From Nitriliruptoraceae bacterium (GTDB lineage: Bacteria; Actinomycetota; Nitriliruptoria; Nitriliruptorales; Nitriliruptoraceae), in contig SKTG01000268.1 in NCBI GenBank assembly GCA_007118045.1, positions 1 to 6,107 of the forward strand: a stretch of 6,107 nt of DNA. The letters are read 5' to 3'. The notes beneath the pieces are model-generated. The model was not told the DNA's origin. It saw only the letters and a list, made by a program, of their open reading frames with translations, and did not search any database. The position numbers and the translations under genes are program-made. Shown piece after piece: positions 1 through 4,987 of the stretch. How positions within the stretch are numbered: position 1 is the stretch's first letter; each line of letters begins with the position of its first letter.

Positions 1-46
1 CGACAGGGCGGCGACGAGGACCAACAGGGCGCGGGGACACACGCGT

Positions 47-61
47 CGACCGTATCGGTCG
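47..61. promoter_or_regulatory. Dyad upstream of aceE
   Basis: CGACCG and CGGTCG are perfect inverted 6-mers separated by TAT. The dyad lies about 28 bases upstream of the possible -10 box of aceE, a position where a regulator could bind. That role is inference only, because short GC-rich dyads are common in such genomes. No coding frame with a credible start or ribosome binding site was found in 1-188. Confidence 0.25.
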
Positions 62-88
62 GCCCCGGCGCGCCGCGACGGGAGCGGT

Positions 89-94
89 TACGTT
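89..94 (+). promoter_or_regulatory. Possible -10 box of aceE
   Basis: TACGTT, in the context GGTTACGTTG, fits the TAnnnT form of actinobacterial -10 boxes. It resembles the GTTACGCTG found before the cold-shock gene. No recognisable -35 hexamer lies 16-18 bases upstream. If it is used, transcription would start near 101 and leave a leader of about 88 bases before the GTG start. Confidence 0.35.
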
Positions 95-174
95 GCCGGG
101 ACGTGCACGCCCAAGACCCGGTCGCGGGCGACGACCCCTTCCCGGAAACCGTCGAGTCGTCCCGACCCAGGTGC

Positions 175-180
175 AGGAGG
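175..180 (+). promoter_or_regulatory. Ribosome binding site deciding the aceE start
   Basis: A full AGGAGG lies 8 bases before GTG 189. It selects that codon over the in-frame TTG at 93, which has no such site. GTCGAG (151-156) can pair with CTCGAC (181-186), which would place AGGAGG in the loop of a weak 6-bp stem. Confidence 0.88.
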
Positions 181-188
181 CTCGACCC

Positions 189-2951
189 GTGGCAGAGCAG
201 CGTGAGCAGCAGTCCTACGCGGACAACCCCATCATCACCGACGGGTTGCCGGCGCAGTACCCCGACGTCGACCGGACCGAGACCAGCGAGTGGCTCGAGT
301 CCTTCGACGCCGTGGTCGGCGCGCACGGCAAGGACCGTGGTCGCTTCCTCCTGCTGAAGATGCTGGAGCGTGCGCGTCAGCAGAACATCGGCATCCCGTC
401 GCTGACCACCACGGACTACATCAACTCGATCCCGCCCGAGCGCGAGCCCGACTTCCCCGGCGACGAGGACATCGAGCGGAAGATCCGCCACCACATCCGC
501 TGGAACGCGGCCGTCATGGTGCACCGCACCAACGTCGAGCGTGGAACGGGTGGCCACATCGGCAGCTACGCCTCGGCGGCGTCGCTGTACGAGGTCGGCT
601 TCAACCACTTCTTCCGCGGCAAGGACCATCCCGGTGGGGGTGACCACGTCTACTTCCAGGGTCACGCGTCGCCCGGCATCTACGCCCGCGCCTACCTCGA
701 GGGGCGTCTCGACGAGGCCCAGCTCGACCGGTTCCGTGCCGAGGTGGCGCCGGGCGGGCTCTCCAGTTACCCGCACCCGCGGCTGATGCCGGACTTCTGG
801 GAGTTCCCCACGGTCTCGATGGGGCTCGGGGCGATCAACGCGATCTACCAGGCCCGCTTCAACCGCTACCTGCACAACCGAGGCTTCTCGGACACCTCGG
901 ACCAGCACGTCTGGTTCTTCGGTGGTGACGGGGAGACCGCCGAGCCGGAGACCCTCGGCGCCCTGGCGGTCGCGAGCCGTGAGGAGCTCGACAACCTCAC
1001 GTTCGTGATCAACTGCAACCTGCAACAGCTCGACGGACCGGTGCGGGGCAACGGCAAGATCGTGCAGGAGCTGGAGGGCGTCTTCCGCGGCGCGGGCTGG
1101 AACGTGGTCAAGGTCCTGTGGGGCCGCCAGTGGGACGACCTGCTCGAACGCGACGTCGACGGCGCCCTCATCGCCAGGATGAACGAGGTGCCGGACGGCC
1201 AGATGCAGACCTACCCGGCGCGGGGGCCGGCCTTCATCCGCGAGAACTTCTTCGGCGCCAACGACCGCCTGAAGAAGATCGTCGAGGGGATGAGCGACGA
1301 GGACATCGGCAAGCTCACCCGGGGCGGCCACGACTACCGCAAGGTCCACGCGGCGTTCCAGGCCGCCACGCAGACCAACGGCGCTCCGACGGTGATCCTG
1401 GCACAGACGGTCAAGGGTTGGACCCTCGGGCCCGACTTCGAGGCGCGCAACGCCGTCCATCAGATGAAGAAGCTCTCCTCCAACGCCCTGAAGAGCTTCC
1501 GTGACCGGTTGGAGCTCGACGTCGCCGACGAGGACCTCGAGGGCGACCTCCCTCCGTACTCGCACCCCGGTGACGACGCGGAGGAGATCGAGTACCTCAA
1601 GCAGCGGCGCTCGGACCTCGGTGGGAACGTGCCGGAACGCCGTGTCTCGTTCACGATGCCGGAGCTGCCACCGCACGACGCCTACAAGGCGCTGAAGGAG
1701 GGGTCGGGCACCCAGGAGGTCGCGACCACGATGGCCCTGGTACGGGTCTTCAAGGACCTGCTGCGCACGAAGGGCTTCGGCGAGCGCATCGTGCCCATCA
1801 TCCCCGACGAGGCCCGCACGTTCGGCATGGACTCGTGGTTCCCGACCGCGAAGATCTACGACCACCACGGGCAGACCTACGAGCCGGTCGACCAGGAGCT
1901 GCTGCTGTCGTACAAGCAGGCCAAGGACGGGCAGATCATCCACGAGGGCATCACGGAGGCCGGCTCGATGTCGACCTTCCACGCGGCCGGCTCCAGCTAC
2001 GCCACGCACGGTGAGCCGATGATCCCGGTCTACATCTTCTACTCGATGTTCGGCTTCCAGCGCACGGCCGATTCGATCTGGTCGGCGGCCGACCAGCGGA
2101 CGCGCGGCTTCCTCATCGGCGCGACGGCGGGTGGCACCACCCTCAACGGGGAGGGCCTGCAGCACCAGGATCGCCACTCCCTGCTGATGGCGCAGTCGAA
2201 CCCGGCCGTCGAGGCATACGACCCGTCCTTCGCCTACGAGCTGGCGGTGCTGGTCGAGCACGGTCTGAAGCGCATGTACAGCGACGAGGTCGTGGAGGGC
2301 GGCGACGACGTCGCGTTCTACCTGACCGTCTACAACGAGCCCTGCCCACAGCCGGCGATGCCCGAGCACGTCGACGACCAGCAGATCATCGACGGGCTCT
2401 ACCGGTTCAAGGAGGGCGAGTCGGGCGAGCACACGGCGCAGATCATGGCCTCGGGTGTCATCATCAACGAGGCCCTGCGTGCCCAGCAGCTGCTCGCCGA
2501 GGACTGGGAGGTCCGCGCCGACGTGTGGTCCGCGCCCGGCTGGAACCGGCTGCTGCGCGACGGGGTCGCGACCGAGTCGTGGAACCGGACCAACCCGGAA
2601 TCCGAGCCTCGGACCCCGTTGGTCACGCGCATCCTCGAGGAGGCGGAGGGCCCCTTCGTGGCCGTCAGCGACTGGATGCGGGCGACGCCCTTCCAGATCG
2701 CTGACTGGATCCCGGGCCCGTTCGCCGTGCTCGGCACCGATGGCTTCGGGCGCTCCGACACCCGCGATGCGCTGCGGCGGTACCACCGCATCGACGCCAC
2801 CTCGATCGCCTACTGCGTCCTCGCCGAGCTGGTCAAGCTCGGCGAACTCGATGCTGGCGTGCTACCGAAGGCGATGGACCGCTACGAGCTCGACTTCGAG
2901 CGGATCCCGTTCTTCGGGCAGCCCGGCGGCGCAGACGACGTGACCCGCTGA
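189..2951 (+). CDS. aceE: Pyruvate dehydrogenase E1 component, homodimeric type
   Basis: The 920-residue product is the thiamine-diphosphate E1 enzyme of the cytoplasmic pyruvate dehydrogenase complex. It decarboxylates pyruvate and transfers the acetyl group to lipoyl-E2. The length matches the AceE family (887 in E. coli, about 920 in Corynebacterium). Visible landmarks are GGHIGSY with His123, YFQGHASPG with His159, the ThDP/Mg motif starting GGDGE at 245 and ending INCNLQQLDGP, the inner-loop GGHDYRKV with His381, the HEGITEAGS segment with Glu590 (position of the conserved ThDP-activating glutamate), and GLQHQDRHS at His659. From memory, family members usually read GDGEMDEPE and GLQHEDGHS. 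Here they read GDGETAEPE and GLQHQDRHS, which is odd so close to the active site. The start is GTG 189, behind AGGAGG. No E2, E3 or lipoate gene is adjacent, as is common in actinobacteria. The osmC gene follows after 166 bases, probably as a separate unit. Confidence 0.97.
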   Translation: MAEQREQQSYADNPIITDGLPAQYPDVDRTETSEWLESFDAVVGAHGKDRGRFLLLKMLERARQQNIGIPSLTTTDYINSIPPEREPDFPGDEDIERKIRHHIRWNAAVMVHRTNVERGTGGHIGSYASAASLYEVGFNHFFRGKDHPGGGDHVYFQGHASPGIYARAYLEGRLDEAQLDRFRAEVAPGGLSSYPHPRLMPDFWEFPTVSMGLGAINAIYQARFNRYLHNRGFSDTSDQHVWFFGGDGETAEPETLGALAVASREELDNLTFVINCNLQQLDGPVRGNGKIVQELEGVFRGAGWNVVKVLWGRQWDDLLERDVDGALIARMNEVPDGQMQTYPARGPAFIRENFFGANDRLKKIVEGMSDEDIGKLTRGGHDYRKVHAAFQAATQTNGAPTVILAQTVKGWTLGPDFEARNAVHQMKKLSSNALKSFRDRLELDVADEDLEGDLPPYSHPGDDAEEIEYLKQRRSDLGGNVPERRVSFTMPELPPHDAYKALKEGSGTQEVATTMALVRVFKDLLRTKGFGERIVPIIPDEARTFGMDSWFPTAKIYDHHGQTYEPVDQELLLSYKQAKDGQIIHEGITEAGSMSTFHAAGSSYATHGEPMIPVYIFYSMFGFQRTADSIWSAADQRTRGFLIGATAGGTTLNGEGLQHQDRHSLLMAQSNPAVEAYDPSFAYELAVLVEHGLKRMYSDEVVEGGDDVAFYLTVYNEPCPQPAMPEHVDDQQIIDGLYRFKEGESGEHTAQIMASGVIINEALRAQQLLAEDWEVRADVWSAPGWNRLLRDGVATESWNRTNPESEPRTPLVTRILEEAEGPFVAVSDWMRATPFQIADWIPGPFAVLGTDGFGRSDTRDALRRYHRIDATSIAYCVLAELVKLGELDAGVLPKAMDRYELDFERIPFFGQPGGADDVTR

Positions 2952-3024
2952 CGTGACGGCACGATGCCGGGTCGTCCGGACCCACCCTGGCCGTGCGACG
3001 GTCTCGCCCACCCGTTCCAGCTCG

Positions 3025-3030
3025 TAGGGT
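3025..3030 (+). promoter_or_regulatory. Possible -10 box of osmC
   Basis: TAGGGT in the 166-base aceE-osmC spacer fits TAnnnT. No good -35 hexamer is visible. It would give a start near 3037 and a leader of roughly 80 bases that contains the 16-bp palindrome. A small hairpin (GCCGG 3038-3042 with CCGGC 3049-3053) would lie at the 5' end of that leader. No convincing terminator for aceE is visible in this spacer. Confidence 0.25.
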
Positions 3031-3084
3031 GGGCGCCGCCGGAGTACACCGGCCCGCGTCGGCGTCCTCGCCGCGCGGACCCGC

Positions 3085-3100
3085 GCACCGACGTCGGTGC
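3085..3100. promoter_or_regulatory. Perfect 16-bp palindrome before osmC
   Basis: GCACCGACGTCGGTGC reads identically on both strands and ends 17 bases before the osmC start, just ahead of its ribosome binding site. It could be an operator for a dimeric repressor, since peroxide-sensing MarR-type regulators often control Ohr/OsmC genes. It could also form an RNA hairpin affecting translation. The first ten bases recur at 3665-3674 upstream of csp. Confidence 0.45.
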
Positions 3101-3117
3101 CGACGACAGGGAGCGAC

Positions 3118-3546
3118 GTGACGACCAGGACCTCAGCAGCAGCGTGGCACGGTGACCTGAAGGGGGGCGAGGGCGAGCTGTCCTTCGGCAGCGGTGCGTT
3201 CTCCGGCGCCTACACGTACGCCTCTCGCTTCGAGGAGGGCGAGGGCACCAACCCCGAGGAGCTGCTGGCCGCCGCCCACGCGGCCTGCTACTCGATGTCG
3301 TTGGCGAACCTGCTCGCCAAGGACGGGACGCCGGCGACCTCGGTGCGTACGGACGCCACCGCCCACCTCGAGACGGTCGACGGCGGACCGAAGATCACCC
3401 GGATCGAGCTGGTGACCGTCGGCTCGGTACCCGGCATCGACGGGGCCGCGTTCGAGACCAAGGCGGCGGCGGCCAAGACCGCGTGCCCCGTCTCGCAGCT
3501 GTTCGCCGGGGCGGAGATCGAGGTCACGGCGACGCTCGAGGGCTGA
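3118..3546 (+). CDS. osmC: OsmC family peroxiredoxin
   Basis: The 142-residue protein is close in length and sequence to E. coli OsmC (143 residues), a cytoplasmic thiol-dependent peroxidase that reduces organic hydroperoxides. The peroxidatic Cys57 lies in HAACYSM and the resolving Cys123 in TACPVSQ. Arg37 (SRF) and Glu47/Glu48 (GTNPEELL) match the residues that position the reactive cysteine. The start WHGDLKGGEG and the VPGID segment are also OsmC-like and favour OsmC over Ohr. GTG 3118 is chosen because AGGGAG (3108-3113) precedes it by 4 bases and because the length then matches the family. GTG 3097 is in frame but falls inside the palindrome and has no binding site. The gene has its own spacers on both sides, so it is probably monocistronic. 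Peroxide- or stress-linked control is plausible but unproven. Confidence 0.95.
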   Translation: MTTRTSAAAWHGDLKGGEGELSFGSGAFSGAYTYASRFEEGEGTNPEELLAAAHAACYSMSLANLLAKDGTPATSVRTDATAHLETVDGGPKITRIELVTVGSVPGIDGAAFETKAAAAKTACPVSQLFAGAEIEVTATLEG

Positions 3547-3582
3547 CGAGCGCGCGGCTCGGACGGACCCGGCGCGCCGCCA

Positions 3583-3596
3583 CCGAGTGCACTCGG
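3583..3596. other. 14-bp palindrome between osmC and csp
   Basis: CCGAGTGCACTCGG is a perfect palindrome 36 bases past the osmC stop. As RNA it would be a 5-bp stem with a TGCA loop. No T-run follows, so it is a weak terminator candidate at best. It could instead be a protein site upstream of the csp promoter, whose -10-like box is 46 bases further on. A 10-bp palindrome (CGGCGCGCCG, 3570-3579) lies just before it. Confidence 0.35.
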
Positions 3597-3642
3597 CTAC
3601 GGGGACGGTGGACGTCCGTCGCTGAGCGTCGGGTCGTTTCGT

Positions 3643-3648
3643 TACGCT
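3643..3648 (+). promoter_or_regulatory. Possible -10 box of csp
   Basis: TACGCT, in the context CGTTACGCTGTG, fits an actinobacterial -10 box and resembles the one before aceE. The -35 position is unclear, and a GACGG...CCGTC dyad (3604-3620) lies just upstream of it. The inferred start near 3655 gives a leader of about 74 bases, consistent with the longer structured leaders of many cold-shock genes. Confidence 0.4.
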
Positions 3649-3662
3649 GTGGGGGTCAGAAC

Positions 3663-3703
3663 GAGCACCGACGTGTGCTCTCGTCCTGGTCGACGCACCG
3701 TCG
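3663..3703 (+). promoter_or_regulatory. Two small hairpins in the csp leader
   Basis: GAGCAC (3663-3668) pairs with GTGCTC (3675-3680) across a 6-base loop. CGACG (3691-3695) pairs with CGTCG (3699-3703) across a 3-base loop. Both would lie in the leader if the box at 3643 is used. Structured leaders that change with temperature are known for some csp mRNAs. These stems are short, so function is only a suggestion. Confidence 0.3.
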
Positions 3704-3728
3704 GCCGCAACACGGAAGATGCATCACC

Positions 3729-3932
3729 ATGCCAACCGGCACCGTCAAGTGGTTCAACGCGGACAAGGGCTACGGCTTCATCCAGCCCGACGACGGAGGC
3801 GAGGACCTCTTCGTCCACTTCTCCGCGATCAACATGGAGGGTTACAAGAGCCTCGAGGACAACCAGCCGGTCACCTTCGAGGTGACCCAGGGCCAGAAGG
3901 GCCCGCAGGCGTCGGACGTCAGCCCCGCCTGA
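3729..3932 (+). CDS. csp: Cold-shock domain protein
   Basis: This 67-residue protein is a single cold-shock domain (OB fold) that binds single-stranded RNA or DNA and acts as an RNA chaperone in the cytoplasm. The opening GTVKWFN (4-10), the RNP1-type KGYGFI (13-18) and the RNP2-type LFVHFSAI (27-34) are all present, followed by the usual NQPVTFEVTQGQKGPQA tail (45-61). The length is that of canonical CspA-type proteins. ATG 3729 is supported by GGAAG (3714-3718), 10 bases upstream. An ATG at 3719 lies in another frame and abuts that site, so it is not used. The gene is monocistronic: a leader with possible hairpins precedes it and a strong hairpin follows 36 bases after the stop. Constitutive and cold-induced members look alike, so cold induction cannot be claimed. 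Confidence 0.96.
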   Translation: MPTGTVKWFNADKGYGFIQPDDGGEDLFVHFSAINMEGYKSLEDNQPVTFEVTQGQKGPQASDVSPA

Positions 3933-3968
3933 GGCGCTTGCCGGTGTCAACGCATCGGTGAACGTTCG

Positions 3969-3996
3969 CGGAGCCGGGCCCACGGGCCCGGCTCCG
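3969..3996 (+). terminator. Strong hairpin ending csp transcription
   Basis: A perfect 12-bp stem (3969-3980 with 3985-3996) closes on a 4-base loop, giving a very stable GC-rich hairpin 36 bases after the csp stop. The following bases are only moderately T-rich, as is common for actinobacterial terminators. The hairpin lies between converging genes, 65 bases beyond the stop of the leftward gene, so it may stop transcription from both sides. Confidence 0.8.
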
Positions 3997-4019
3997 TCGT
4001 GTCGTTCTCCGTCGTGTCG
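3992..4019. repeat. Two-copy 13-bp direct repeat
   Basis: CTCCGTCGTGTCG occurs at 3992-4004 and again at 4007-4019, a 15-base period. The first copy overlaps the right arm of the terminator hairpin. It is probably a small slippage duplication in the convergent spacer, and no function is evident. Confidence 0.7.
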
Positions 4020-4061
4020 GTGGGCCGCGACGACCCGTCCCGCGGGCGCTCGCGTCCGTGG

Positions 4062-4640
4062 TCAGGCCACCGCGGCGCGCCTGGGGTCCCGGCGCTCCGG
4101 CGGCAGGTGCTCGCGGAACATCTCGCCCATCATGTCCATGATCTCGGTGGTGTCCCGGGTCGCCGCCAGACAGGCCCCGTCCGAGGTGCACTCGGAACCC
4201 GCCACCCGTCGTGCGGCCGCCATGATGTCCGGCAGGGCGGTCCGCAGGTCCTGCTCCTCGGCCCGTGGCTCGGTGAGCTCGAGGCCGCAGCCACTGATGA
4301 GGGCCGCGTAGTCACGGAGCTGCGCCTCGGCCCAGCCGAACGGGTCGACCTGCAGCTGATCGCTCCACGTCCGGTCGCTCGGCTCGACGCCGTCGAACGT
4401 GGGGTGGTAGTGGGCGCGCTCGAAGTTGCCCGGCGCGCCGCCGTAGAGGTCGAACAGGTCCGCCCGCCACAGCACGTCGTCGAGCTCGAGCACCTGGGAG
4501 GCCGATTCCGAGCCGCGGTGGGGGTGGGGGACACGGCGGCGGATCTCGAGGCGTGAGCCGTGCTCGGCGTCCTCCGGACCGATCTCGAACCAGTGGCGGA
4601 CGGTGACGGCGGTCTCGACGAACACGAACGCCTGGAACAC
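4062..4640 (-). CDS. Protein of unknown function, 192 residues
   Basis: I do not recognise the family. The start is GTG at 4640-4638, set by AGGAGG 6 bases upstream (4652-4647). A longer open frame reaches 4826, but its extra N-terminus is proline- and arginine-rich sequence from the intergenic repeats. The protein has no signal peptide or membrane segment and is probably cytoplasmic. It begins with a hydrophobic stretch (FQAFVFVETAVTVRHWFEIG, 2-21), then has an acidic, aromatic middle (LDDVLWRADLFDLYGGAPGNFERAHYHPTFDG, about 53-84). Two His-x-His pairs (39/41 and 77/79) and a CTSDGAC segment (Cys151, Cys157) could bind metal, though this is speculative. The C-terminal third looks helical. 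Codon use and G+C match the neighbours. It is divergent from a flavoprotein oxidoreductase, with possible shared control, and converges on csp. Confidence 0.85.
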   Translation of the reverse strand: MFQAFVFVETAVTVRHWFEIGPEDAEHGSRLEIRRRVPHPHRGSESASQVLELDDVLWRADLFDLYGGAPGNFERAHYHPTFDGVEPSDRTWSDQLQVDPFGWAEAQLRDYAALISGCGLELTEPRAEEQDLRTALPDIMAAARRVAGSECTSDGACLAATRDTTEIMDMMGEMFREHLPPERRDPRRAAVA

Positions 4641-4646
4641 GAGCGA

Positions 4647-4652
4647 CCTCCT
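4647..4652 (-). promoter_or_regulatory. Ribosome binding site of the 192-residue gene
   Basis: AGGAGG on the - strand lies 6 bases before the GTG start at 4640. It decides that start against the longer upstream frame. Confidence 0.85.
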
Positions 4653-4699
4653 GCAACGGTTGACCTGAGCGGGCAGCGGCGCTGGGGGGCGCCGACGGC

Positions 4700-4705
4700 A
4701 GCGTA
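4700..4705 (-). promoter_or_regulatory. Possible -10 box of the 192-residue gene
   Basis: TACGCT on the - strand is the same hexamer as the csp -10 candidate. Transcription would begin near 4693 and leave a leader of about 53 bases. The -35 region would fall inside the tandem repeat that begins at 4712. No TTGACA-like hexamer is seen there. Confidence 0.35.
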
Positions 4706-4711
4706 GGCGGG

Positions 4712-4823
4712 GACGGGCCAGGGTGGACGAGACAGGGTCGGACGGGAGGGGTGGACGCGCCAGGCTCGGACGACGGGCCAGGGTGGACGAGACAGGGGGA
4801 GGGTGGACGGGCCGGGGTCGGAC
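4712..4823. repeat. 112-bp G-rich tandem repeat, two copies
   Basis: A 26-bp block is identical at 4712-4737 and 4772-4797, exactly 60 bases apart. Each copy is followed by a related 21-bp block (4751-4771 and 4803-4823) with three mismatches between the two. The spacers are 13 and 5 bases, so the second unit has lost 8 bases. All four blocks share a GGACGnGCC-like core. G runs lie on the + strand. The array fills the centre of the divergent spacer. Confidence 0.85.
4797..4816 (+). other. Sequence matching the G-quadruplex pattern
   Basis: Four GGG runs (4797-4799, 4801-4803, 4809-4811, 4814-4816) are separated by loops of 1, 5 and 2 bases, which meets the canonical G3N1-7 rule. It lies at the downstream end of the tandem repeat. 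Folding has not been shown, and such patterns are more frequent in GC-rich genomes. Confidence 0.5.
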
Positions 4824-4987
4824 CAAGCGCGGGTCAACGCGCGCTCAACCCGGAGGTCCGACGCTCGCCGCGCGTCGAGGTCCACGCCCCGAACGCGTTC
4901 TCGTACGTCGTCTCGACCCCGCGAGTCCCGGCTCCGGGCCTTCCGGCCCTCGGCCGCCCGGCTCGTCGCCGTCAGCGAGGTCCCACC

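Larger units (their letters stand above)
4641..4987. other. 347-bp divergent spacer without a gene
   Basis: Beyond the repeat, G-quadruplex pattern and leftward -10 box listed separately, the spacer holds GGTCAAC on the + strand at 4832-4838 and on the - strand at 4659-4665. TCAAC is repeated at 4834-4838 and 4845-4849, 11 bases apart, about one helical turn. From 4850 to 4976 I see no clear promoter or terminator for the rightward oxidoreductase gene. Frames open through the spacer encode only arginine- and proline-rich sequence. Confidence 0.6.

Noticed and set aside
93..188. N-terminal extension of aceE from TTG 93
   Set aside because: It is arginine/proline-rich, has no ribosome binding site, and is unlike AceE N-termini. 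GTG 189 has a perfect AGGAGG 8 bases upstream.
2969..2983. Hairpin after aceE as a terminator
   Set aside because: Only five base pairs (GGGTC/GACCC) and no T-run, so too weak to call.
3719..3961. Alternative frame from ATG 3719 over csp
   Set aside because: The GGAAG site abuts this ATG with no spacing, and the product is not a cold-shock protein. The frame at ATG 3729 is canonical.
4712..4823. CRISPR array
   Set aside because: There are only two copies, spacers between identical blocks are related sequence instead of unique, and no cas gene is nearby.
4641..4826. Longer N-terminus of the 192-residue protein
   Set aside because: The extra residues come from the repeat array, with no ribosome binding site near 4826. 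GTG at 4640 has a strong one.
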